DNA of 64,000 bases, from the NCBI RefSeq assembly GCF_014898055.3, contig NW_023604861.1, positions 83,238,399-83,302,398 of the forward strand, in the 5' to 3' direction. This document shows, piece after piece, positions 12,110 to 21,944 of this stretch. The number at the start of each line of letters is the position of its first letter. Positions within the stretch are counted from its first letter, which is position 1. The notes beneath the pieces were generated by a model that saw nothing but the letters and a program-made list of their open reading frames with translations, searched no databases and had not been told where the DNA came from. Origin of the DNA: Talpa occidentalis (taxonomy: Eukaryota; Chordata; Mammalia; Eulipotyphla; Talpidae). Made by a program: the position numbers and the translations under genes.

Positions 12110-12240
12110 GAACCATCTGCATATCCAGGTTCTTGCCCAGGCTGTTTTCTTTGCTCAGAGCAGAGTACAACTTTGTAACCCCATTTCAGCTTTCACCCCT
12201 TGGATAACTCCTACTCCATCTTCTGGAGTCCCCTCAGATA
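12110..12240 (+). repeat. L2 LINE fragment
   Basis: Matches L2 3' body sequence in order: TTGCCCAGGCTGTTTTCTTT (cf. TGCACATGCTGTTCCCTCTG) and CTTGGATAACTCCTACTCCA (cf. CTGGCTAACTCCTACTCATC). Confidence 0.55.
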
Positions 12241-12807
12241 ATAAGCACGTGATGTGTTGAGGGCTATAGGGACTTGCAGGTCCAAACTCAGGCTCAGTTC
12301 TCTTCGCAGATAATCTTCTGCTTCTAATTTGCTTGTGATCTGGGGAAAAGCTCTCCCTGGTCTCAACTTCTTTATCTGTCCATGAAGAAAGTAAGCAGGC
12401 GGCGCTGTGAGCCTGCCGGCTTAGACACACACCCCAGGTGCCAGCGAGGCCAAGGTCCTCGCCCCAGGCTCTCTCCACTGGCCACCTCACCCTCCCCAGC
12501 TGGGAAGGACATCCTGAACAGTGTTAAGAATAATAAACACAGGCTGATAAACATCGATAGGCCCACCCGGTGCCAAAAGGGAAAGAGGGAAGACTGCTTT
12601 GCTCACTGGAGCCTCCCTGGACCCAGGAGCTGCTGCCAGCTCCTTAATCATCTGGAGACAACTGGCCGGCTCCCCCAGCCCCGCCCCGGGCCCAGGGCAG
12701 GCAGAGGCCAGGCCCTGGGGGACCCAGCCACTAGGTCCTTGGCCATAGTTTGGCCCTCACAGATGGCCCCCTGACCCTGTGCCAGAGCCTCTCACTGCAT
12801 GGGGGTC
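12241..12807. other. Noncoding stretch with a possible regulatory AT island
   Basis: AATAATAAACACAGGCTGAT and AACATCGATAGG at about 12528-12560, and CCTTAATCATCTGG at about 12642, form an AT-rich island before a GC-rich segment. It is a possible conserved element; nothing else is recognised. Confidence 0.3.
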
Positions 12808-13065
12808 ATGTCACCACCCTGCTTGAACTCTCCGTGGCTCCCCGCTGCCCACAAGAGAGATCCCACACATCCCAACCTGGCCCAGAACCTCAGCCTGCCT
12901 CTCAGCCTCGTGGCTAACCTGATCAAAGATCACAGTCCTGGAGAGTATCTTGCCATCTCCCCAAAATGTCAAGCTTATTCCTCTGTTTGCACAGACCACT
13001 CCCTTTAGGGAAACTCTGCTGCCCTCACAGGATCCTACTTTGACGCCCAGTTCAGGCACCAAGGC
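12808..13065 (+). repeat. L2 LINE fragment
   Basis: Reads through L2 sequence in order: CTGCTTGAACTCTCCGTGGC (cf. CTTGAAACCCTCCAGTGGC), CCAACCTGGCCCAGAACCTC, CTGCCTCTCAGCCTC, TCAAGCTTATTCC, TTTGCACAGACCACTCCCTT, and GACGCCCAGTTCAGGC. About 250 bp; ancient but with good order. It may belong to the same original insertion as 12110-12240. Confidence 0.65.
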
Positions 13066-13189
13066 CCTGCTGAATTAACAATTTTAGCTCTGGTTGCTCG
13101 GCATTCCCATGGTGTTCCTTGTCTGGTGCCCTCAGAGACGGTGAGAAACACCTGTTGGTAGAGGGGTAAGGAGCACTGCTACTCAGGGC

Positions 13190-13395
13190 CCGCGCTCTGG
13201 AACCAGGTGGTCTAGGCGATCTCTTCTGTCACTTTGCTCTATAGTCTTGGGCAATTTACTCAATCTCTCTGTGCCTCAGGTTTCAGTTTAAGGACAATAA
13301 TAAGCTTATCAGGCTCATGTGGGCTGACGCAGAGAGCTTTGAAGAGAGCCTGGAACCCAACACTGCTCTGCAAATGGTACCCTTCATTATTTTTC
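13190..13395 (-). repeat. MIR SINE
   Basis: Complement of MIR in order: CTCTGGAACCAGGTGG (cf. CTCTGGAGCCAGACTG), TTGGGCAATTTACTCAATCT, CTGTGCCTCAGGTTTCAGTT, AAGGACAATAATA and GAGAGCCTGGAACCC. One of the better-preserved MIRs in the window. Confidence 0.65.
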
Positions 13396-15509
13396 AAGGC
13401 CCACATGCACTGTGGGTCTGCTGTGCGTGCTGAGCGACTTCGCGACTGCCTGACTTGTAGCTAGAGAAAGGAGGATAGGCCTGCCTGGCTCCTTCATGAG
13501 TCCTGGCTGCTGTGGTTAAGCAGCCAGTGTCGACTGAGGCTTGACTGTGGTGGTCAAGTGTGGCCACAGGACAGACATCCCCTAAGGGTAGGGGCTGCGT
13601 TTTCCATGGATGCTATGGGTGTCAGTGAACTTGGCGACTTCTGGCTGCCTAGGCCTCTCTCAGGGTGTCGCTGAACTTGGTGGTCAGTGGCTCTAGGTGC
13701 TGAGTCATGGAAGGCTTGGAGTCAGCCGAGGCTGGGGGAGGGAGGGCAGGAAGTGGGCTGTGGTGTGGCCAGGGTGGGCTGCTCCTGTGACCTCTGGGCC
13801 TTGGGGGCTCTTCTGAGAGCAGAGACCTGGCTTGCTTATTAAACCACAAGTCCAAGGGCACCACCATTCCCAGGGAGGCTCGGCTAGCCAACTTCCAGCC
13901 TTCCTGCCTCCCTGGGGAAGCTGTGTCTCCCTGCTTTCATCCAATTTTCCATGAGGGATTTCCGGAGACACCAACTGGGTCATGTGATTAGAGACACAGT
14001 TGAGGAAATTTGTACATTTCTAAAACTCCTAACCCTATTTTCAGATGCCTGCTCCCCTGTGCATATCTCTCCCCAAACATAAGCTTTTATTATGAGCAAT
14101 ATCCTCCCCTCCAGTGGAGAAAAGAATCATTAAGAGATTCATGAATCAAGAGTTCCAGGGGACTGAGCATCATCCTTTAACTTGAGAAGGTTTTTCTGCT
14201 TGATTATGGTTAAGGCTTGCCTGGAGGGTCCTGGTGGAGAACAAGGAAACTCAAACACTGCTATGGGGCTGCCCCACCTCTCCCTCAGGGAACTCACAGT
14301 GTTCTGGCTGTCACAGCAACTTGTGGGCATGCATCAGCCAGGGGGCTTCTCATTCCCAGTAGTTCAGAGGCAGAGGAGGTGGGACAGGTAGCACTGAAAA
14401 ATTGGCACCTGGATATGGTGGGTCATGGAGGGGGGTGGGCAAGGAGTCAGCCAATAGCTGGGAAGACAGGGGTTCTAGCAGTGTGCAGGACCAGTGCTGT
14501 GAACTGGGGAAGGTGGGGGTAGAAAGAAGAGGACACCTAGTGTATGCCCTGCACTGCTGCTGTGAGCAAAGACCACACCCTGAAGGAATGAGAGGAAGGT
14601 ACAGAGCACAGCCCTGAGCCAGGTGTGGGCCTTGTGGGCCACAGCTGGGCTAGCTTTCAGCCTTGGTGGGTCCCTCCTGCTGGGATCTTAGGCAATGAGT
14701 GTGTGACCTGCACAGCCTAGCCAGGCCTCTGGAGCAGAAGTGGCATGGGCATTTGTATATGCATGCTGGGGCTCCCGGATCAAGGACTCTGTCTCCTTTC
14801 TCCTCTGTGTCCTTCTGTTGTCTCTTTTAGTGGGGTCTGTCTACTTGACCACTTTGTGGGGGCTGTGAGGTCATCAGGAAGGGGTTGGCTGCTGTAGCCT
14901 GAGACCTTATTAATGGGATATTGAATGCAGCCAGGGTGCCTTCCTTCCCTCTGTGGGGGTGCCCTGGGGACAGCTGATTAAGCAGGCTGGCACAGTGTCT
15001 GCAGTGATTTACAGGCTACCCAGAGCTTATGCCTTAAGAGCCCGGCTTCTGCATTATTCATGGTGGTGAGCTATAAATCTGCTCCAGGAGCTGGCTCCAG
15101 CTCTGCCCCAGAGGATGAGAACAGAAGGAAGAAGGGTGGGGGAGGAGGAAGCAAGGTGCTCAGAACACCAGTGGGTTCTGAACAGGGACCCCACCCCTGC
15201 TTGGTGGCTCTGGTGTGGAATGACCCCCAGCAGTCACCTTGTCCACTCCCTTGCATTTCAGGTCTGTCACCCTCTTCTTGTCTAACCTGGATACCTTTCA
15301 TTGTAGTTGGAACCCAGAGTTCCTGCCTGGGGTGATTCTTTCCATCAAATGATCTGCCCGATGGCCTGCCATGGGTGGTGAAGGCCTCCATTAGCAAAGT
15401 CCAGACTGAGTCCTTGCTAGCTTCACTTCTGGTTCTGGTTACTTTCCTGTTCATTAACAACCCTGTGAAAAAATGCAAGGCAAGATGTAGGCTTGGGCTT
15501 GAGAGGAAC
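13396..15509. other. GC-rich noncoding stretch, mostly unclassified
   Basis: No gene recognised. At 14900-15090 there are TTATTAATGGGATATTGAAT, CTGATTAAGCAGG, GCATTATTCATGG and GCTATAAATCTGC, giving an AT-motif cluster that could be a conserved element. The remainder is featureless by eye. Confidence 0.35.
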
Positions 15510-15683
15510 CACTAGCCTCCAAAACTTGAGCTTGCATCGGAATCACCTGGAGGGGAGTCAGATTGCTGGGACCTTCACCCCATTGTTTCTAAGTTGGCAA
15601 GTCCCAGGTGAGAATTTGCATTTCTACAGAGTCTAAAAGTAATGCTGATGTTGCTGGCCCAGAGATCACACCTTGAGAAAAGA
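15510..15683 (+). mobile_element. MER5A-type hAT-Charlie DNA transposon (nonautonomous)
   Basis: Nearly full-length match to MER5A in order: CAAAACTTGAGCTTGCATCG, GAATCACCTGGAGGG, CAGATTGCTGGGACC, TGAGAATTTGCATTTCTA, AATGCTGATGTTGCTGGCCC and CACACCTTGAGAAAAGAG. The outer ends correspond to the terminal inverted repeats (CAGTGGTTCTCAAA type) but are degraded. MER5A is a nonautonomous element mobilised by a hAT transposase early in eutherian history. It has no coding capacity. Confidence 0.88.
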
Positions 15684-15764
15684 GACCTTAAAGTAACTTA
15701 ACCCAGCTTTTCTGTGCTAACTTCACCTCATGGGGGCAGGAACCACCAGAAAAATATTCAGTTG

Positions 15765-16190
15765 GTAAGTCCATTCATTCAGTAGACATTTATTGATGCC
15801 TACTGAAATCAGAGAAGATGAGGCACTGACCTTAGCACCAGCTCAGGATTCAGCTGGGAAGAGGATACTTAAGTGCACTCCAGGCATTTGCTGAGAACTG
15901 AATCAAGCAATTCAATAAATTGAATTGCTCTGCTGGGGACCAATATACCTAGTGCCTATCACTGCTTGCTGTGTGGTCAAAAGGAGAAGCAGGGTGCTTT
16001 CTTCCCCAGAGTTGACCCTTTGGAGAAACATCTAGAGATTTAATGGGCTGGGAGTTGGTCAAGTCTACAAGGACTACTATTCTGAAAAGATGTCCCTGCA
16101 GACTGGAAAGCTAGGAAGGCTTCACAGAGGAGAGGTGTCTTGAAGGATGAATTTGGAAGTGTAACTGGTGACCCCTGGAAAAGGGGAGGT
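15765..16190 (-). repeat. L2 LINE fragments
   Basis: CCATTCATTCAGTAGACATT and TTATTGATGCCTACTGAAA are the complement of the L2 3' end. Farther on, GGAAGGCTTCACAGAGGAGA and GTCTTGAAGGATGAATTTGG match more internal L2 sequence in complement, as expected for one minus-strand copy. The centre, including the palindrome at 15907-15928, is too diverged to place. Confidence 0.5.
15907..15928. repeat. Perfect palindrome, 10-bp arms with 2-nt centre
   Basis: GCAATTCAAT (15907-15916) and ATTGAATTGC (15919-15928) are exact complements around AA. It can extrude as a cruciform or fold as a hairpin in RNA. It sits within a degraded L2 region but is not a known L2 feature. Confidence 0.8.
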
Positions 16191-17115
16191 TCCAGAGTTC
16201 CTGCCCCACCCAAGGGAGGGTGGAGAAGAGCAGGGAAGAGAAGCTGGAGAAGAGACTGGAGAAGGAAGGAAGCAAGATGGAGAGCCAGAAGATGACCTGG
16301 AGGAGGCACATGGAGCAGAGAGACATGTAAAGAAACTGCGCTTGCTTCTTGGTGAAACAGATGTGGGTGAGAGACCCGTGGGGATGATGACAAAGGCAGC
16401 TTTTATCTTGATTTTGATTTTACTCTTTTCCTCCCAGACTTGTCTGAGTGTTTCTGATCTGTTTCTATGGGTCTCCACCAGAAGGTACTTTAGGCTTGTG
16501 ACAGGCTTTTGGGCCTTGCTTTGGGCCAACCCTGACTGGCTGGACATTTACCCATCAGGGGATGGGTAACTTCAGGTGCTTGATTTGGAACCTACATTGT
16601 CTTTTCTTATTGCACACTAATTGTATTAAAGTTTCTTTCCATTGAAGATCTTAGATGTTTTGTCTTGATGCAGGAGATGGCAGAAACTATTTAGAGCAGG
16701 AATGTTTGGGGGTTCTGGGGTGCCCCCCTACCTGTTCTGTAATAGATTGAGGGGAAATGGTAAATGTGACTATCCATGGTAGACTAACAATCTTTTCAAA
16801 ACTAAAAAAACAAACAGGACTGTCCATTTGCTTTCTGTGCCGTAGGCTGAAAAACCATTCCCCTGAACTTACTGGTCTTGTTGTATGTAGCAGTACATTT
16901 GGGGACTACACTCCAGGATTCAATCTGAAGAATTTCCCACAGAGCCCTCCATTAGGTGGCTCCTGACTTCTATTCTCTCTCCTCTTAGTTTCAGGGGCTT
17001 ATAAGGTTTGGAAATTTGTTGGCCCTGATTTAACTATTGATATTGACCTCAGCATTCAAAAGTATTTTTCAAGATCTCTACCCTGACATACCGCAAGCCT
17101 AAATTTTGACACTAT
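16191..17115. other. Noncoding stretch, nothing recognised
   Basis: A purine-rich segment at 16190-16330 may still be L2. Otherwise no feature is recognised. Confidence 0.35.
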
Positions 17116-17204
17116 TGTTACAGAGCAACCCCAATATGAAACAGGTTGCGAGACTGTGGGTCCTCACTCGTGCACTTAAAGGGGACTTATTAAGAGCTAA
17201 ACTG

Positions 17205-17520
17205 GGGCCTCCCCGGTGGCGCAGCGGTAGAGCGCTGGGTTGCAAAGCTGCCCGCGGCCTCTGCGGCGCCGGTTCGATCCCCAGCTGCTCCCCGGCCGCC
17301 GGAGGAGGGTCCCACATGGCGCGCAGACCTCTCCTGCCGCCCGCTGCTCCCCTCAGCAGTGTACTTCAGTCCTTCTGCCTGCTCTGCTCCCCGCTCTGGC
17401 TCTGGTGAATTCTCTCACCCTCCCGCACTTCTGACTGTACCCAGTGCTTGTATAAACAAAACAAACAAATAAATAAAACATGCCTCTATAAAAAAAAAAG
17501 AAATAAAACTTTAAAAAAAA
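17205..17520 (+). mobile_element. tRNA-derived SINE, young subfamily, copy A
   Basis: Full-length SINE. It starts GGGCCTCCCC, has a pol III A box (TGGCGCAGCGG, 17217-17227) and B box (GGTTCGATCCC, 17271-17281) at tRNA-like spacing, then a tRNA-unrelated body ending TGTACCCAGTGCTTGTATAA and an A-rich tail with AAATAAAT units. A 12-bp target-site duplication AGAGCTAAACTG flanks it exactly (17193-17204 and 17521-17532), showing L1-mediated retrotransposition. Many CpGs remain intact, for example at 17290-17330, so it is the least decayed copy in the window. It interrupts the solo LTR. The lineage-specific family name is not certain to me. Confidence 0.93.
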
Positions 17521-17798
17521 AGAGCTAAACTGCAGACACATGCAAAAGGTTGATAAAAGGTTTATTTACAAGGGAAGGAGAAATGGGGAAATAAATAACT
17601 CAGGGAGAAAAAGAGGGGGATAAATTCGTAAATGTTCCGCTGACTTGGAATCCCAATGACCCTCCGAGCTGTTAAAAAACCCAGCGCGCCTTGTGGCCAA
17701 TAGAGCGACACCCTGGCCACATGGCTGGTTAAATACTCAAACAGAGAACATATATGCTTAACTCTGTCCTCAGGTCCTCGTAACCTTCCCTTTGGTGA

Positions 17799-17817
17799 TC
17801 ATGGGATTTGTAGTTCC
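17799..17817 (-). promoter_or_regulatory. ZNF143-like motif inside the solo LTR
   Basis: The minus strand reads AACTACAAATCCCATGA, close to the known ZNF143/Staf site ACTACAAYTCCCARMATGC. It lies in the U3 part of the LTR, upstream of its TATA-like box in the LTR's own orientation, where a promoter element would be expected. Confidence 0.45.
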
Positions 17818-17893
17818 CAGTGTCTTGATGGAGTGGGGGTGGAGTCCACAAAGCCTGTATGAAGTTTGCTCAGGACATCCTTTCCCCCTAACA

Positions 17894-18389
17894 CTGTGAC
17901 AATCTATTAGTTTTTGATCCAGTATCCTGACTGCAGCTAGAAATTATTTTTTTCCAGAAGCCTGTGCCTCTCCCTAACCTAGGACATTTTCCTTCCAACC
18001 CTTTTTTCCATAGTCCACCTGCATCTTTAAAGAAGATGGAATTAAAATTCCTTCTGTTCAGTGTCTTTCTAGAATTACTCCCACTCCTGCAGTTCCTCTA
18101 GTTGATGTAATAGGGCCCTGGAGCAGACACTCATTCTTGATAGCAGTGACTTCACTCGGGGCGGGATTTGCAGTCTCTCCTGTGGCCTCTGTGACTTTCC
18201 CTCTAGAAGTCTTCAAAAACTTAGAAAGAGGTGAAGTTGTATCATATCACTGAAAGCCAAGGCTGATTATTAAGAGGAAATTTTACTACACACAATATGA
18301 GTGACAGAATTGTGCTCCTCTTGAAATAAATCAAAAGCCTTTTTTTTTTCCCCTTTGCTGGAAGCCCTAACACACTCTGAGACCAAACT

Positions 18390-18424
<35 letters not shown>

Positions 18425-19469
18425 GATGCTCCCACTGCTTGTTCTGCCATCCTACCAAACATTTCTAAACTCATTTGGAGGCTGAAACTGCTGTAACAAT
18501 GGGGCAATATGAGGTGCTTCAAGCACAATCCCTTACCCACGTGTAGCTCCATGCCTATGGATGAGGGCAGACTTAATAGATCTGGGGTCAAGCATCCTGA
18601 GAATCACAGGTCCATGTTCTAGGAAGCCACGTAGCAGGCATGGGACATGACACCCAGCACAGTGGCATCATATGAAAACCTGGGAGCCAGATGGTGGCAG
18701 TTGGGTTATGTTCTCTCTAGAATGGTTGACCTCAATGGAAGGCAACTATTATTCACCAACTATATGGGTTTATTTGGAATCAACAAGGCAATTTGGAAAA
18801 TAGAGCCTTATAGAAAGACACACTTGCTCTTCACCAGAACAAAAAAAGCCAGCATCCACTTAAATATCTTTTGGAAGGGCTGTTGCTGGGCAAAAAGGAA
18901 CCACCTTCCTTCTGTGGGGTAGGGAACAACATCACTTCCCACTGGAGGTACAAGGCATGGTGGGTCCTGTAGTTTGCTGATGGTGATTGCATAAGATTGT
19001 CATTTAGTCTCCATGCCTCATTTAAATAGGGTTTCTGTATTTTCATTTTCATAGGCTATAGAGTCTTCACAAGTCCTGTTGCTATCACCAGGAAAATGGG
19101 ATTCAATTGATTCCTAATGAACAGCGGGGAGACCAAAGGAAAGCTGCCTTTGTTTGTTGCTAAATTGGAATCTTGATATATTGCTTTTATTTTGAAAATA
19201 AAAAGAAAAACTTTCAAAAATGTTTTATTTAAAAAAAATGATGAACTGCAGAATATGAGATGGGAAACTTCATTGTGATGACTCAGAAGTGCAGAGAGTA
19301 ACTGGAATACAATTTTAGAAAATTATTTGGAATCTTCACTAAGTTGCAAAAATGTGGTTTCTATGAACAGCTAAAGGAAATCATAAGGAGAGAGGACACC
19401 CAGATGAAAAGATGAGATAAAAAGTTGACAACATGAACGAAAAAGAGAACCAGGTAAGACGCTGGAGTG
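17894..19469. other. Noncoding stretch with A-tract and one ZNF143-like motif
   Basis: A pure run of about 28 A residues lies at 18393-18420, but no SINE or L1 body could be recognised before it and no target duplication was found. The minus-strand sequence of 18954-18975 reads ACTACAGGACCCACCATGC, which fits the ZNF143 consensus at 15 of 19 positions. A CTCF-like CCAGATGGTGGCAG lies at 18687-18700. No gene recognised. Confidence 0.4.
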
Positions 19470-19840
19470 TGACAAGTTGCCTATTGCTACAAAGTGAACT
19501 ACCCCCAAAATGTAGTGGCTTAAGCTACCCCATTTTGATTACTCAAAATTCAGCAGGAAAGAGTTAGGGTAGGGCCAGTTGGGCACACTCCCTGTGGGGT
19601 CTGGTCAATGAGGGGATAGAATCGAGCTGGAATGTGGGCTGGAGCTGGCTAAGATGACTTCAGTTCACACATCTGGTGCTTGGTGGCTCATGAATTGTGG
19701 AGCCTCTTCTCTCTCATGCGATGTGAGTTAATGTGGTGACAGGATCCCTAAAAAGTGAGAAAGTGGAAGCCACCAACCCTCTTAAGTCTGAGGACTGGAA
19801 GGTCTATAATATCACTCTGTTATGTTCTGTTGGTTCAATC
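19470..19840 (-). mobile_element. MLT1-like (MaLR) LTR fragment
   Basis: Begins with the complement of the typical MLT1 3' end, GTTGCCTATTGCTACAAAGT and CCCCAAAATGTAGTGGCTTA. It continues with the expected CACACATCTGGTGCTTGGTG, CTCATGCGATG, AAGTGGAAGCCACCAACCC and TCACTCTGTTATGTTCTGTT blocks in complement. Degraded and probably incomplete. Confidence 0.55.
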
Positions 19841-21084
19841 AAGGCACCAGACAGGCCTAGACTGAAGGAGAGGGAAATAGTCTCCACCTCCGGACAGGAG
19901 GAAGTGTGGGCCCACACAGGTGCAGAAGGAGTTTTTTGTAGATTCAATGAAAAGTTGGGAAAAAAACTTAAAAAAAATTATTATCCACACCAAAGAAGGT
20001 GAGGAGCAGAATTGACACTGTGGAAACTGGGAATAGTGATAAAAAACACAATCTTGAGTCACACCCAGAAAGTATGAGTGGGAATAGAGATGAAAATAGT
20101 GAATGAGGAAACAGAGGACAGAGAAACAATGTCAAATGGAATGCACTGTTCATGCCTGGGGAATTCCCCATGTTGGGTGTCTTGGAGAGATAGGACTGCC
20201 TTACCTGTAGCATGGGAAAGGCACAGAATCCTATCTCTCAGACTGGTTGCTAGGATACCAACATGTGATCTGTGGCACTCAGTCAGGCACAGCCGTCTCA
20301 TCTCAGGCTTTGAAAAGGAAGTTCGTAGCACAAAGATGGAGGTGCTAAGAATTCTTTTCGAGAATAGTAGCACTGGATTGAGGGTAACCGAAACCACATC
20401 CAGGCGGCAGGGTCTGGGGTCCAGTGCTACGGTAGTAATGCGGGAGCGGAGCGCCGGGTTCTGGGTAGCCCCCCCCGCCCCCCCCCCACCCCCGGCCTGC
20501 CAGCCCTGACTGGATGTCCTGTGGCATAACTGGGTGGTCATTCTGTCTCTGCTGAACCTCATCCTGTGCTGCCTGTTTTCTCAGCCCTGATCTCAGTCTT
20601 CCTGATATTTTTGTAGGATTCCCAATATTGTTTAGTAAATTCTTTCACTGCTAAGGCAGTCAGAGTTAGTTTGGGTTCTTTGCAATTAAGATTCCTAACT
20701 TGTAAACAATGTGAACAAAGAGTAATAGATGTTGCTGTGGGAGGAGCACTGAAAGAGGCAGTTATCAGTCAGAATTTTTTTTGGGTGGTGGGGGTTCTTA
20801 GAAGCCAAAAGGGAATCCCAGTATGTGTCCACGTGTTACTACATTCTCAGCATAATGATAAAAAACAATATCATCTAGATATAGCATGGAATAATTATAT
20901 TTAATAAGAAAAAAATATTATGTAGAAATAAACAAGTGAAAAGAAAAGAATACAAGGCAGGATTGCTTTAGACTTCCCATCTGCAACATTGATGGTGAAA
21001 AGAAAGCACAAGGCTGTTTCCATTTTTTAATTCTATGGGTAAGAGTTTGATTCTCATTTTTCCCTTAAGAAGAATTATTTGAAG
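19841..21084. other. Mixed stretch: possible LTR end and C-rich tract
   Basis: 20560-20700 resembles the 3' end of an old LTR (CTGCTAAGGCAGTCAGAGTT, then TTCTTTGCAATTAAGATTCC), continuing into possible MaLR internal sequence. 20320-20500 is unexpectedly CpG-rich for this AT-rich zone and ends in a C8-G-C10-A-C5 tract (20469-20493). GTTGCTAGGATACCAAC near 20244 resembles an RFX X-box. A 143-codon frame (20078-20509, plus) has no recognised domain. Confidence 0.35.
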
Positions 21085-21900
21085 ATATTTAGCAGAGAAC
21101 TGAGTGAGTGTCACACTTCATTCTCCTTGCTTAAGATTATTTTAGCCTTTGTAGGGCCAGTGTCTTCACACAAACATTTTAAAAAGTTTGTCTGTATCTA
21201 CAGAAAATCTTTCCGGAATTTCGATAAACATTACTTTAAATCTATCAATCAATTTTGAATAAACTTCTTTATTATATTGGGTCATCTGATCCATGAACAC
21301 AGCATATATTTACATTTCTTTAGAGTTTTTTTGATTTCTTCCATCAGCATTTTATAATTTTCAGCATACAAATCCTGTACATATTTTGGTAAATGTAAAC
21401 CTAAGTATTTTCTTTGGCGTGATTGTAAGTGGTATCATGTTTTTCATTTTAGTTTCCACATGTTCATTGTTAGTATACAGTCATGCAATTGATTTTTGTG
21501 TGTTGACCTTGTATCCTAATCTTACTGAACTCATCCTGTATAGTTTACATTTTGTAGATTCCATGCAATTTTCTATATAGACATTTGTAAATAAAGACAG
21601 TTTCATTTTGAAACTTTGTGCCTTGTATTTCTTTTTCTTGCTTTATTGCAGGGGCCAGGACTTAGTACTACATTGAGCAAAAGTAGTTGAGCGTGGACAT
21701 TTTGCCTTGGTCCTGATCCTAGGGAAAATGTGTTCAGCCTTTCATCATTAAGCATAATGTTAGTTACAGGATTAAAAAAAATTCTATAGTCCAGTAATTA
21801 TTTTAAATTTGAGTAATTTCAAATTCCACAAAACAAAATAGATGTTCTTTATCAAATTGAGGTATTACCTTCTACTCCCAAAATGCAGTTTTGGTTTTTT
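21085..21900 (-). mobile_element. L1 LINE fragment, ORF2 reverse-transcriptase region
   Basis: The plus strand reads as the complement of L1 ORF2: GATTATTTTAGCCTTTGTAG, ACAGCATATATTTACATTTC, TTTCTTCCATCAGCATTTTA, CCTAAGTATTTTCTTTGGCG, TTCATTGTTAGTATACAGTC, CTTTTTCTTGCTTTATTGCA and CAGGACTTAGTACTACATTG follow one another as in the L1 consensus. Frames are broken by stops and indels, so it is an ancient dead copy. Together with 21945-22790 it may form one 5'-inverted insertion. Confidence 0.78.
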
Positions 21901-21944
21901 TTAAAACATGAATGTGTTTTGTATTTTGTCAAATAGTTTGTTTT

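Larger units (their letters stand above)
17116..17893 (-). mobile_element. Solo LTR of an endogenous retrovirus, split by a SINE
   Basis: The element begins TGTTACAGAG and ends CCCCCTAACA on the plus strand, so both ends carry the TG...CA form with a 5-bp terminal inverted repeat (TGTTA/TAACA). Without the inserted SINE (17205-17520) and one target copy it is about 450 bp, a usual LTR length. On the minus strand a TATA-like TATTTAA (complement of 17729-17735) is followed about 170 bp later by an AATAAA signal (complement of 17561-17566), the normal promoter-to-polyadenylation order. Flanks CTAT and CTGT could be a one-mismatch 4-bp target duplication. No internal retroviral sequence or primer-binding site adjoins either end, so it is a recombination-derived solo LTR. 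It has no coding capacity. Confidence 0.68.

Noticed and set aside
17215..17290. tRNA gene call at the SINE head
   Set aside because: A and B boxes are tRNA-like, but the cloverleaf stems do not hold and the body, tail and target duplications show a SINE.
18393..18420. Poly(A) tail of a processed pseudogene or SINE
   Set aside because: No recognisable gene or SINE body precedes it and no target duplication was found; treated as a plain A-run.
20078..20509. 143-codon plus-strand frame ending in a proline run
   Set aside because: The proline run is the C-tract translated; the region is more likely an old LTR.
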